Assembly (NCBI RefSeq): GCF_016653615.1
Contig: NZ_CP067393.1
Location: forward strand, 1,379,673-1,443,672
Reading direction: 5' to 3'
From: Entomomonas asaccharolytica
GTDB lineage: Bacteria > Pseudomonadota > Gammaproteobacteria > Pseudomonadales > Pseudomonadaceae
DNA length: 64,000 bases
Shown: positions 50,513 to 58,331 of the stretch, in pieces
How the letters are laid out: each line of letters opens with the position of its first letter
Position numbering within the stretch: the stretch's first letter is position 1
The notes under the pieces: generated by a model
The model's input: only the letters and a program-made list of their open reading frames with translations
What the model was told of the DNA's origin: nothing
Databases searched by the model: none
Made by a program: the position numbers and the translations under genes

Positions 50513-52108
50513 TTATTCAATCTTAACTATTACTACTGAAATGCTTGTACTTGAAAACTCATTGTCATACACGGGTGAATAGGTATGTTTAAAGCCTTTC
50601 AATAGTTCTTTATCTTTTGCACTTGCTGGTAATACTGCAACAAGCTTCCCATTTTCATTAAGTAGCTTGCTAGCTGCTTCAATATGAGCTTTCCAACGTC
50701 CTTCACTGTATGGCGGATTCATTACAATACGATCAAAGCGTTTATTAGTTTTTTCAGCCAGTTCGATAAAATCACCATTAACAACTGTAAATCCTTTTTC
50801 TTTAAGGATTTTACTGTGTAGCTCGCTTATTTCTACACATAATGTTCTATCTTTAGGCATGAAATCGGCAAGTCCGCCTATACCAGCACTAGGCTCTAAA
50901 CATTGATCTGTTTCGCCTATTTCAGCTATTTCTATAGCCTCTTTAGCAATATTTTCAGGCGTAGGATAAAACTGATAGCTTTTATAATGTGGTATTTCAC
51001 CCGTTTGGACTATTTCATCAATTATGCTGTCAACTGGATAGTCAAATGAGTATGTTACCCAATGGCTACCCCTAACAGTTTCTTCGGTAGTTTTAACACC
51101 GCCTATTTGTTTTAATACTTCAGCAGCTTCATCAATAATATATTGATTAACGCCATAAGTTTTAAACTCTATAGAGTTGTAACTTATTCTTGTGCATTGC
51201 GTTAGAAATACAATAACTTCACTAGGTAATGGCTTTTCCATTAGCTTAAATTCTTTAGCCTGTTTTTTTGGTTTTTCTCTGAATCTAGGCGGAATAGCAG
51301 TAGGATATAAATACGCTAATACATTATTTAATTTCCAAGCCATTTCAGGATTAATTTCAACGTGAGCAGTACCTTTTTTATAAACTCTTAATCTAATGTG
51401 GCCACCATCAATTGACATCCATTGACCTGTAACTCTATTTGCTGTGCGTATTAGATCATTAGTAGTATTATAACTAGAGTCATTAGGAAGCCCTGCGAAT
51501 TTCCTTACTATTACCCTTAGATCATGTAAATATCCTTTCTTTGTATAATTTCCATAATAAATATGTCCATCATTAACATACTCAAGAATCATCCTTTTAC
51601 TAAAGCCTTCAGGCTGATTAGTAACATGATTGCCTGATAATGCTCTAAAAACGCCATCCACACGTTCAGCAAAAAACTTTTCCCTATCAGTTAAAAGACT
51701 TATTACAGTAGCCTGTATATTGTCTCTATTAAACTCTATGGTTTCATATTCGCTAATTTGCTTATTTAATTCAGCTCTACGTTTTTCTGGCATAATGTCT
51801 AATACGCCAGTAAGGTTAATAATTTTTTGCCAATATTCAGCTTCTAAAGACTTAATAGCACCTTCTTTATTTGTTAAATACTCAAGACGAGGCGGATAAT
51901 TACCATTATTCTTTTTAGCATAGTAATTTCCAAAATAACCTGATACTTCATCCATTTCTTTAATAAGATTTTCAGAAAAACTATTAATCTTATTTTTCTT
52001 AAAAGTAAATTCAGAAAGTAAATCATCAACTCTGTTGTAAGCAACAGGAGCAAAGAAAGGATTGCTATCTACTAATTCGCCAGCAATAGGAGAGCATTGA
52101 GCGTTCAT
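50513..52108 (-). CDS. DUF4942 phage DNA adenine methyltransferase
   Basis: A 531-residue two-domain protein. The N-terminal ~350 residues match the DUF4942 type (FAPVAYNRVDDLLSEFTFKKNKI). The C-terminal class I methyltransferase has CLEPSAGIGGLADFMP (motif I) and DRIVMNPPYSEGRW (motif IV, NPPY near residue 464), typical of N6-adenine enzymes. Probably modifies phage DNA against host restriction. Start at ATG 52108 (TGAGG upstream); an ATG 12 bases earlier lacks a ribosome site. Confidence 0.85.
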   Translation of the reverse strand: MNAQCSPIAGELVDSNPFFAPVAYNRVDDLLSEFTFKKNKINSFSENLIKEMDEVSGYFGNYYAKKNNGNYPPRLEYLTNKEGAIKSLEAEYWQKIINLTGVLDIMPEKRRAELNKQISEYETIEFNRDNIQATVISLLTDREKFFAERVDGVFRALSGNHVTNQPEGFSKRMILEYVNDGHIYYGNYTKKGYLHDLRVIVRKFAGLPNDSSYNTTNDLIRTANRVTGQWMSIDGGHIRLRVYKKGTAHVEINPEMAWKLNNVLAYLYPTAIPPRFREKPKKQAKEFKLMEKPLPSEVIVFLTQCTRISYNSIEFKTYGVNQYIIDEAAEVLKQIGGVKTTEETVRGSHWVTYSFDYPVDSIIDEIVQTGEIPHYKSYQFYPTPENIAKEAIEIAEIGETDQCLEPSAGIGGLADFMPKDRTLCVEISELHSKILKEKGFTVVNGDFIELAEKTNKRFDRIVMNPPYSEGRWKAHIEAASKLLNENGKLVAVLPASAKDKELLKGFKHTYSPVYDNEFSSTSISVVIVKIE

Positions 52109-52148
52109 GGTAAGCCTCATTAAATAATAGCTTGGTATTGGAATTTAA

Positions 52149-52703
52149 TTAATGTACAGTTTCTTTAGTTGGTAAAGATTTAAAGAAATCTAATAAGTCT
52201 TCTGGCTTAACAAGATAGTCATCCCATTTACTGCCATTTTCAGACATGCTAATTGATTGGTAATACCGTACCAACTCACATGGAATCAAATAGATTTTAT
52301 GAAGCTTATTATCTTTGATGGCTATACATACAAAGAAATCTGCAAAGTATTCTTGTTTTTTAAGGCTAAAAGCCCATCTTTTAGATTCTGATCTACAATT
52401 ACTTTTCTTGAGAGTAGAGGTTTTAACGTCTACGCTATAACCTAATACATCAAAATCAATCTTGCTTTGAAATTGCTCTGCATTTAAATCTTTAGCTATA
52501 GGAACTAACTCTTTAAAAATACGCTCACCTTCAGCTGCTAATTTGTCACTATCAGAGCCATAACGCGCCTTGTCACCAGTTACTTTTACACCTTCTTTAA
52601 TAAGAATTGTGTAAAGCTGTTGCCACTTAATACCTACTTCATCAGCAGCTAACTTAAGGTTTTTATGTTTATCATAAGCTTCTATACATGCTTGATTGCT
52701 CAT
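52149..52703 (-). CDS. PD-(D/E)XK-like nuclease with N-terminal HTH
   Basis: A 184-residue protein. The N-terminus (YDKHKNLKLAADEVGIKWQQLYTILIKEG) looks like a helix-turn-helix. The second part has GERIFKELVP, then DFDVLGYSVDVKTSTLKK, i.e. D-x7-D-V-K, the core of PD-(D/E)XK nucleases with Asp in the second acidic position. Similar proteins are annotated as hypothetical in phage recombination operons. A role in DNA processing with SSB, YqaJ and ERF is inferred from the operon. Confidence 0.6.
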   Translation of the reverse strand: MSNQACIEAYDKHKNLKLAADEVGIKWQQLYTILIKEGVKVTGDKARYGSDSDKLAAEGERIFKELVPIAKDLNAEQFQSKIDFDVLGYSVDVKTSTLKKSNCRSESKRWAFSLKKQEYFADFFVCIAIKDNKLHKIYLIPCELVRYYQSISMSENGSKWDDYLVKPEDLLDFFKSLPTKETVH

Positions 52704-52711
52704 ATAGCCTC

Positions 52712-53224
52712 CTAGAAGGGGATTGAATCATCAAAATCATCAAAATTAGGTGCTGGCTGTTGTGGTCTTTGTTGATCTTGAGGTTGTTGAAATTGCTGTG
52801 AATTATTGTATTGTTGTCTTTGTTGCTGTGGTTGCTGGTTAGGGTACTGTTGACCATAACCATTATTTGCATCTTGACGACTGTCTAGCAGTTGCATTGT
52901 ACCGCCCATATCAACCATTATTTCAGTTGTGTACCGTTCTATACCTTGTTGATCTTCCCATTTCCTAGTTTGTAAACGACCCTCAACATACAGTTTAGAA
53001 CCTTTGTGTACATACTGGCCTACAATCTCAGCAATCTTGCCAAAGAAAGTTACTCTATGCCATTCAGTACGCTCTTTTTGTTCTCCTGTATTTTTGTCTT
53101 TCCATGTGTCAGAAGTAGCTAATGAAACAGTAGTCACTGCATTGCCATTAGGCATATAACGCATTTCTGGTTCATTGCCTATGTTACCTACTAATATAAC
53201 TTTATTAATGCCCCTTTGAGCCAT
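52712..53224 (-). CDS. ssb: Single-stranded DNA-binding protein
   Basis: A 170-residue SSB: OB-fold N-terminal domain ([35 protein letters not shown], then [32 protein letters not shown]), a Gln/Asn/Pro-rich linker and the conserved acidic tip DFDDSIPF that binds partner proteins. Phage-encoded copy serving recombination/replication with YqaJ and ERF. The linker DNA is repetitive (CAA/CAG). Confidence 0.95.
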   Translation of the reverse strand: MAQRGINKVILVGNIGNEPEMRYMPNGNAVTTVSLATSDTWKDKNTGEQKERTEWHRVTFFGKIAEIVGQYVHKGSKLYVEGRLQTRKWEDQQGIERYTTEIMVDMGGTMQLLDSRQDANNGYGQQYPNQQPQQQRQQYNNSQQFQQPQDQQRPQQPAPNFDDFDDSIPF

Positions 53225-53229
53225 AGTAT

Positions 53230-53988
53230 TTAACCTCTTAATCTTTTTTCATATTCATCAACTAGCAGCTTAAACTCTAATAAGTCAGCTTCTAGTTGCT
53301 CTATATAATCATCATCACGTTTAAACTCTTTGTACCAAAGCTGTTTGCCTACCGATTCAAGAGCAGGGCAGTACAAGCACACATGCCACCATTTACGACC
53401 AGTAATCCACATACAGCCTTGAACCTGATCTATTACGTCAGAAATATCTTCATCAAGATAAATAGCTCTTAACTTGTCAGGGGCTAGAAAACATTTATAT
53501 TCAGAGCCACCGTCATCATTAATAAAGCCATCAGCACTAGCACCAAAAACACCGTCATCAGTTTTTACAATGCCTACTTCCTTAACTAGAAATCCTGTTT
53601 GCGCTTCGTGTTCCATACGCGCTAAAGGTTCTAACTCATTGCCTCTTCTGGCTTGCCAAGTTTGATAACCTTCATCTAATGGCTGTCCTGATATACGTTC
53701 AATGGCTACTTTTAAAGCATAGTTTTTGGCTTGCTCTGAAAACTCACCTACTTTTTCACCTCTAAGAGCTTTAGCTATAGAATCAGCTTTAGGTCTAGCC
53801 TTATAACTGGCTTTCTCTAAAGCTTCTTTTTCTGGTAAACCTTGTTTGATAGCATTAACGTAAATGCTTTGTTGAACTGTTAAAGTATTTATCTTGCTCC
53901 TTGCTACTTTAAACATGCTTGCAGTAATACAGCCTGCACGCGCTTTAAACCATTCATCACTTCCTTGTGAACAGTTATACATAATCAT
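53230..53988 (-). CDS. YqaJ-family phage exonuclease (lambda Exo type)
   Basis: A 252-residue YqaJ viral recombinase. [19 protein letters not shown] is the family entry motif; the metal site is seen in [18 protein letters not shown] (D...E-x-K). It resects double-stranded ends to give 3' tails for ERF-mediated annealing. Its start overlaps the stop of the ERF gene, so the pair is translationally coupled. Confidence 0.9.
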   Translation of the reverse strand: MIMYNCSQGSDEWFKARAGCITASMFKVARSKINTLTVQQSIYVNAIKQGLPEKEALEKASYKARPKADSIAKALRGEKVGEFSEQAKNYALKVAIERISGQPLDEGYQTWQARRGNELEPLARMEHEAQTGFLVKEVGIVKTDDGVFGASADGFINDDGGSEYKCFLAPDKLRAIYLDEDISDVIDQVQGCMWITGRKWWHVCLYCPALESVGKQLWYKEFKRDDDYIEQLEADLLEFKLLVDEYEKRLRG

Positions 53989-54650
53989 TAGTTAGCCTGT
54001 TCTTGTTCGCTTATTGATTTTTGCTTATCAGAAATTAATACTTTTAATCTGTTCCAAGTTGTAGAGTCACCTATATTTTTCAAGGTGTTATTTGTATCAG
54101 TCCATAGCTCCCTAAGATTTTCAGCAGTATTTGCTTTTTCTAACTTGGAATTAAATTCATCCTCATTAAATAAAGGAGTTATATCACCATAAGTATCAGC
54201 TTCTTGATCTATCAATTCAGCAGTTGGAATACTAAACGTTTGAAGTAGGGCGTATTTGTGAGCTATTGACATGGCTTTAGCTGTAGCCTTGTCTCCACTA
54301 TCCATACCTTCACCAGCAACAACACAATCAAGATGTGAGCCATCTTTACACCAAAAAGTATATTTAACCTTTATATTAACAAAGGCTAATACACTAACTT
54401 TGCCATTCTTATTAGTGGTTCTTTCAGTTCTTGATTGCTCTAAAACTTCTGGAGCAGTGAATATTCCATACTTTGATAAAATAGGATGAATAACATTGTA
54501 AATATCATCAATGCCACGATAATTAAAATTTTGTTGTTCGTTTCTTTTATCTTTGCCTATAGCTTCAATATCAGCCATAACACAGGCCATTGCTTGATAA
54601 ATATTCTTTGCTTCTGGCAACTGTTCAGGTTGGTTATTTTGTTCTGACAT
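53988..54650 (-). CDS. ERF-family single-strand annealing protein
   Basis: A 220-residue ERF protein with NIYQAMACVMADIEAIGKDKRNEQQNFNYRGIDDIYNVIHPIL and GEGMDSGDKATAKAMSIAHKYALLQTF, both diagnostic. It anneals complementary single strands in phage recombination. A C-terminal variable region probably contacts SSB. First gene of the recombination cluster on the leftward transcript; a hairpin and terminator-like site lie upstream. Confidence 0.92.
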   Translation of the reverse strand: MSEQNNQPEQLPEAKNIYQAMACVMADIEAIGKDKRNEQQNFNYRGIDDIYNVIHPILSKYGIFTAPEVLEQSRTERTTNKNGKVSVLAFVNIKVKYTFWCKDGSHLDCVVAGEGMDSGDKATAKAMSIAHKYALLQTFSIPTAELIDQEADTYGDITPLFNEDEFNSKLEKANTAENLRELWTDTNNTLKNIGDSTTWNRLKVLISDKQKSISEQEQAN

Positions 54651-54679
54651 TTTAATACCTCTGATTAATGTTCATTTAC

Positions 54680-54797
54680 ACATAAGAGAGCAATCTAGCC
54701 ATTGTTTAAATTGGCTTAGCATAGGTAACTAGGGGTATAGCTAAATTGCTCTCTTATAGATAAAAAGAAAGGCCGAATTAACAGCCTTTCTTGATTC
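54680..54797 (-). terminator. Long inverted repeat and leftward terminator
   Basis: A perfect 13-bp inverted repeat (ATAAGAGAGCAAT and complement, about 40 bases apart) is followed on its right by AGAAAGGC/GCCTTTCT, which, read on the minus strand, has a T-run. It would stop transcripts arriving from the right before erf, so read-through may depend on antitermination or a further promoter. Confidence 0.55.
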
Positions 54798-55168
54798 TCT
54801 TAAATTAAATATTATTAAATGTTAATTAAATTCATAGCATGAATAGTCTCCTCTGTTGTTCGCTAGCGAATCGCCTAGCACTTTTAATCTATATAGGAAA
54901 TATGCTTAGTTATGAGGTGCTGGTTACTCTCGTCCAGCGACACGAACCTAATATCAAAATAATTAATATGACAGGGATATTAAGTTGTGACAGGTGATTG
55001 CCTTCTAGCTACTGATTAAATAGGCAATTACATTAATCAGATTGCAGTAATACATTCCTGCGCGCCTTCCGTTGTATTCTTATGTAACATCTGGGGTGAG
55101 AGAGGGAACTACAACACTCATAGCTTACCGACTGAAATAAATCGACATCCTTGTCATGGCTTAAGTAA
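54798..55168. other. Noncoding stretch upstream of erf
   Basis: No convincing gene in either strand. The texture is less AT-rich than that of the flanking genes. It may contain the erf promoter or an RNA, but no paired copy exists in the window for comparison. Confidence 0.4.
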
Positions 55169-55294
55169 TTAATATCTTGAAGAAACTACATAAAAATAGT
55201 TTTCTGTTTTAATTGCTTTGCTGCGTTCATCAGGATCACCTGTTTTCTCTCTTAGTTTTTCCTCTGCTTTCTTATTACAATCACAATTTCTCAT
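55169..55294 (-). CDS. Small phage protein (41 aa)
   Basis: A 41-codon frame starting at an ATG with GAGG upstream. The N-terminus MRNCDCNKKAEEKLREKTGD has a Cys-x-Cys pair and a charged helix; it ends YFYVVSSRY. The periodicity and amino acid composition look genuine. Unknown function; member of the leftward operon. Confidence 0.5.
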   Translation of the reverse strand: MRNCDCNKKAEEKLREKTGDPDERSKAIKTENYFYVVSSRY

Positions 55295-55408
55295 TAGTAA
55301 GACCTCAACTAGTTCATTAATAAAATCAGCCTCTAAAAGCTAATTTTGTTAGTGAACTAAATCGAAAGCAGAATATACAAGGATTCTTCTGCTTTCTTTT
55401 GTAATTAA

Positions 55409-55828
55409 TTAAAATTTAAAACTATCAACAACGGCTTTAAACAGAAAATCTTTAGTGCGCTGTTCCTGTGGTAACTCGCTGTAAGGTCTAAAACAAGGAT
55501 GCTCTTTCTTTTCGGGATCTTTTACTTCCCCGTACTTCCAGCCTTCATCCTGCTTTTGTTTTAACCAGCTTTCATGGCTTTGTTCAGGTGTAACGTTATC
55601 ATTACTTAAATGATATTTGACACCATTGATAGCACTATCTTTTTGCCATTGCGGTGCTTCATGCCAATTAGGTTGACTATCATCACCAATAGAATGACAA
55701 TAAGCCTTATTCACATTGTGGGCTATCATCGCTACAAAAGAATGATCTATACAATCAGCTGATGGTGACTCACAATATTTTTTTTCATAATCATCTAATG
55801 CAAAACAATCTGAATCATTTTTACTCAT
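55409..55828 (-). CDS. RyR-domain protein
   Basis: A 139-residue protein. From about residue 30 it matches the RyR domain (PF02026): HNVNKAYCHSIGD, then SHESWLKQKQDEGWKYGEVKDPEKKEHPCFRPYSELPQEQRTKDFLF. RyR domains occur in many phages and in defence-linked proteins, where nucleotide binding has been proposed; the phage role is unknown. A single gene between two noncoding gaps, with ribosome site AGG. Confidence 0.82.
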   Translation of the reverse strand: MSKNDSDCFALDDYEKKYCESPSADCIDHSFVAMIAHNVNKAYCHSIGDDSQPNWHEAPQWQKDSAINGVKYHLSNDNVTPEQSHESWLKQKQDEGWKYGEVKDPEKKEHPCFRPYSELPQEQRTKDFLFKAVVDSFKF

Positions 55829-55849
55829 CTTAATTTACCTGCTTGATTA

Positions 55850-56130
55850 AAAATTGATTTTTATAAAGCTTTTCGAGCTGTCTATCTTTCCTTGTGCGGT
55901 ACAAACCTTTACCTGTATCTCGCTACTGGCGACAGATCAGGCCACTTATAAACAGCTAGCATATAGAGCATGGGTCTATATGGCTGATATATGTCGTATC
56001 AGCTCGCCTTGATTATTTATCCACATCAAACATAACGTTCTATCAAGCGTGGGATTCTAACTATGTTAAAGAGCAGGGCATTAAAGCCAGTTGTAACCAT
56101 TTTTAGTTGCTAACCTCGTAAAGTTAGCAA
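55850..56130 (-). other. Noncoding spacer with adjacent hairpins
   Basis: Two back-to-back perfect hairpins: CATATAGA/TCTATATG (55960-67, 55975-82) and GCTGATA/TATCAGC (55983-89, 55997-56003). No gene. Could be a small RNA or a 5' UTR of the RyR gene. Confidence 0.4.
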
Positions 56131-56140
56131 GTGAAAAGGG

Positions 56141-56338
56141 CTATTTAGTTAAATCAATGTCACAATGTCGCTTTGCGCTATCCAGTGTTTTTTCATCAAG
56201 TTCTTCTGTACGATAATCCATAACTTCAAAATCACCTTTAGTTGCTGACCATTCAGCTTCACTAATTGCTTGTTCTTCATTATCTGCTTCAACAATCACA
56301 GTACATCTTGCTAATAAATCTATTTCGTAATAAGCCAT
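56141..56338 (-). CDS. Small acidic phage protein
   Basis: A 65-residue protein (MAYYEIDLLARCTVIVEADNEEQAISEAEWSATKGDFEV): a strand-helix-strand unit resembling small beta-alpha-beta phage proteins. No named family. The ribosome site AGGAG lies within the end of the neighbouring gene; the genes are separated by two bases. Confidence 0.6.
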   Translation of the reverse strand: MAYYEIDLLARCTVIVEADNEEQAISEAEWSATKGDFEVMDYRTEELDEKTLDSAKRHCDIDLTK

Positions 56339-56340
56339 GA

Positions 56341-56601
56341 CTAACTCCTATGGTCTTCAAAATATTTTTTATCCATTTCTAGCTTAAATTCTTTAGCTAA
56401 GTCCTCTACGTAATATCTACCTATTTCACCATTAGCTATTTTTTCTACAAATTCTTCATAGCTACTTAAAATTTCTAAACAGTGTCCTACTGACATAGCT
56501 GAAATTTCTCCTAGATTTTCGTTATCTTCAAATAATTTGAATGTTTTAACTCTGTCTTCTGAAGGGTTTTTAATAACTAAAGTAATGTATTTATCGGACA
56601 T
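56341..56601 (-). CDS. Small phage protein
   Basis: An 86-residue acidic protein (YITLVIKNPSEDRVKTFKLFEDNENLGEISAMSVGHCLEIL) of mixed beta/alpha content, starting with a good ribosome site (GAGAGG). No family recognised. It is tightly linked to the neighbour on the left. Confidence 0.6.
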   Translation of the reverse strand: MSDKYITLVIKNPSEDRVKTFKLFEDNENLGEISAMSVGHCLEILSSYEEFVEKIANGEIGRYYVEDLAKEFKLEMDKKYFEDHRS

Positions 56602-56612
56602 GATTAACCTCT

Positions 56613-57212
56613 CTACTCAGCAGGGAACTTATTAATAGTTTCAAACAACCAGTCTTTAACTTCTTTCCACCAGTCGAGCGCACCAATATCCATGCGTTCA
56701 ATTTCATCATCAGAGAAATTACGCCATTGTTCTATTGAGTAGTTTTTACAGCCTATTTGAATACGGTCTTTTGTATAAGTAATCGTATACTTGCCACAGT
56801 TTCTTAATGTTTTTATAAATCTGTTATCACCGCAAGTATCCCATAGCCTATTATTTTCTAGGTTAGCACCACACAGGTTAGCACCACACAGGTTAGCACC
56901 ACGCAGGTTAGCACCACACAGGTTAGCACCACGCAGGTTAGCACCACACAGGTTAGCACCACGCAGGTTAGCACCACGCAGGTTAGCACCACACAGGTTA
57001 GCACCACACAGGTTAGCACCACACAGGTTAGCACCACACAGGTTAGCACCACACAGGTTAGCACCACGCAGGTTAGCACCACGCAGGTTAGCACCAAACA
57101 GGTTAGCACCAAACAGGTTAGCACCACACAGGTTAGCACATTCTCCGCCTTCCTCGTCTTCTAACCACATGCCATGTTTTTTTAATACTTCTTGAAGTTC
57201 ATCTAAGTTCAT
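56613..57212 (-). CDS. Pentapeptide-repeat protein
   Basis: A 199-residue protein starting [16 protein letters not shown] (ATG behind AGGAG). Residues 27-120 consist of 19 pentapeptide units ANL(C/R/F)G, a right-handed quadrilateral beta-helix; the rest is a non-repeat domain ([33 protein letters not shown]) found in other phage pentapeptide proteins. Some pentapeptide proteins mimic DNA and inhibit gyrase, but this assignment is not implied here. Short length variation by whole repeats would keep the frame. Confidence 0.88.
   Translation of the reverse strand: MNLDELQEVLKKHGMWLEDEEGGECANLCGANLFGANLFGANLRGANLRGANLCGANLCGANLCGANLCGANLCGANLRGANLRGANLCGANLRGANLCGANLRGANLCGANLCGANLENNRLWDTCGDNRFIKTLRNCGKYTITYTKDRIQIGCKNYSIEQWRNFSDDEIERMDIGALDWWKEVKDWLFETINKFPAE
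56861..57145. repeat. 15-bp tandem repeat inside the pentapeptide gene
   Basis: Nineteen 15-base units of the form GGTTAGCACCACRCA, nearly identical at DNA level; only one or two positions vary (CAC/CGC/AAC). The repeat is open in more than one frame on both strands, creating shadow reading frames. Confidence 0.95.
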
Positions 57213-57222
57213 TGTTTTTCTC

Positions 57223-57303
57223 CTATAAAGCCCATACAATTACTGAATAAATAACCATTGCGGTGAAAATAAAACCGCACATGATGTTTAATACTGTTTC
57301 CAT
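57223..57303 (-). CDS. Tiny membrane protein (26 aa)
   Basis: A 26-codon frame [21 protein letters not shown]-, almost one membrane helix. Its ATG overlaps the stop of the gene to the right (TAAATG) and GAGG precedes it, so it is likely translated by coupling. Its stop lies a few bases before the pentapeptide gene's ribosome site. Unknown function. Confidence 0.45.
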   Translation of the reverse strand: METVLNIMCGFIFTAMVIYSVIVWAL

Positions 57304-57507
57304 TTATGCAACCTCAATCTTTGAAGCTTGTGTAATATCCATAGCAGCATTAGTAAGAAAATAACCATAAGAGCCTATTCCGCTTTGTAGTGTTACTGAT
57401 TCTGGATACTTAACTGATAGATCAAGAGCATCTTCCATTTTTTGAATAAGACTTTTACTTTCTTCAATACCTTTTCTGATGGCTTCTATTTGGGGTTGAG
57501 AGAACAT
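57304..57507 (-). CDS. Small phage protein
   Basis: A 67-residue protein (MFSQPQIEAIRKGIEESKSLIQKMEDALDLSVKYPES...AMDITQASKIEVA) with an amphipathic N-terminal helix. Ribosome site AGGAGA. Not recognised. Second gene of the leftward early transcript. Confidence 0.6.
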   Translation of the reverse strand: MFSQPQIEAIRKGIEESKSLIQKMEDALDLSVKYPESVTLQSGIGSYGYFLTNAAMDITQASKIEVA

Positions 57508-57517
57508 GATCTTTCTC

Positions 57518-57751
57518 CTATGCAGCGTCTAGCGTCATAATTTCGATAACTAACTTATAAGCTTCTTCATAATTCATTGGTGCTCCTGTTGCGTCACCGC
57601 ATAATTCAGGGCATGAACCAGTAGTCATAAGTTGGTTAATGTAGTTATTTACTTCTGATTGAACGAAAAATTGAGGTTCTGGACGATTCCAAGCAGGATC
57701 ATTAGCTAAGTCATGACTAGCTTGTCCTTTTATATAAACTTGGTTTGCCAT
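57518..57751 (-). CDS. Small phage protein, first gene of the leftward early operon
   Basis: A 77-residue protein (MANQVYIKGQASHDLANDPAWNRPEPQFFVQSEVNNYINQLM) with one Cys pair region (SCPELCGD). It is the first gene after the left operator region, corresponding in position to lambda's N-proximal genes. No basic RNA-binding segment of an N-like antiterminator is evident. Confidence 0.6.
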   Translation of the reverse strand: MANQVYIKGQASHDLANDPAWNRPEPQFFVQSEVNNYINQLMTTGSCPELCGDATGAPMNYEEAYKLVIEIMTLDAA

Positions 57752-57788
57752 TTTGATTACCTCAACTGTTCGTTGTTTGTTGGGATAA

Positions 57789-57849
57789 TATTACAATGTG
57801 TAATCATATTAGTCAATACGAAATGTAATTATTTTTGTAATCAGTGTAA
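57789..57849. promoter_or_regulatory. Left operator region of the CI-like repressor
   Basis: ATTACA-atg-TGTAAT (57789-803) is a perfect copy of the right-operator consensus; a second weaker site AATACG-aaa-TGTAAT (57814-28) and two direct TGTAAT half-sites (57835-49) follow. They lie just upstream of the leftward operon starting at 57751. Confidence 0.65.
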
Positions 57850-57910
57850 TAATTTCAATTATTGTATTTTTTAGGTTAAGATATTGCTTACAGACTGAAC
57901 CTCTGTAATT

Positions 57911-58055
57911 AACTAGTTGGAACAATGCTATTATGGTGGCATTGTGTTTGCTGTTGTCTTATATCCAACTAGGTAAGTTAACAGGGTTCACTTGCACAAT
58001 GTCGCCTCCAGCCATGAACCAGCTAGGCGATATTTTAACTAGTTGGAGAATCATC
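57911..58055 (+). ncRNA. Three-strand leader with pseudoknot before the gene at 58056
   Basis: CTAGTTGG (57913-20), CCAACTAG (57965-72) and CTAGTTGG (58039-46) can form two exclusive 8-bp stems; the third strand overlaps the ribosome site TTGGAG. The first domain contains ACAATG/CATTGT. Between strands 2 and 3, GGTTCA (57985-90) pairs with TGAACC (58015-20) and TCGCCT (58002-07) with AGGCGA (58025-30), interleaved as a pseudoknot. This is riboswitch-like architecture. Confidence 0.55.
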
Positions 58056-58241
58056 ATGTCACAATCAAAACAAGCTCAATTCAATATAGAACTATTGAAG
58101 TTACAGCAGAAGTATCAAACAGAACCACAGTTACTAAACACATCTAAGCATCTAGTAAGCAGATCATTAAACTTAGCTATAGAAAATCCATCTTTTAGAG
58201 AAGCTTTTTCAGCTTTAATTGTTAAGAATATGAAAGGGTAG
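58056..58241 (+). CDS. Small phage protein behind structured leader
   Basis: A 61-residue helical basic protein (MSQSKQAQFNIELLKLQQKYQTEPQLLNTSKHLVSRSLNLA) with ribosome site TTGGAG. It is an isolated rightward gene inside the leftward block and ends at its own terminator, so it is an autonomous unit, perhaps expressed in the lysogen. Not recognised. Confidence 0.6.
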   Translation: MSQSKQAQFNIELLKLQQKYQTEPQLLNTSKHLVSRSLNLAIENPSFREAFSALIVKNMKG

Positions 58242-58247
58242 GCAATA

Positions 58248-58270
58248 AAAAAGCCCTTGTTAGGGCTTTA
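58248..58270 (+). terminator. Rho-independent terminator
   Basis: AAAGCCCT/AGGGCTTT with a TTGT loop, flanked by A-tract and T-rich DNA; works for the small gene at 58056 and possibly for the leftward Clp-fold gene. Confidence 0.75.
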
Positions 58271-58331
58271 AATATAATCAATTAATAATTCTTTAATTTC
58301 TTTTTCTGTTTCTATTTTATTTATCTCTATT

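Noticed and set aside
56861-57145. CRISPR array
   Set aside because: Units are 15 bp without spacers and translate as pentapeptides.
56791-57195. Open frames on the plus strand and in a second minus frame across the pentapeptide gene
   Set aside because: They result from the 15-bp repeat being open in several frames; translations are monotonous (RLAPH; VLTCV) and lack ribosome sites.
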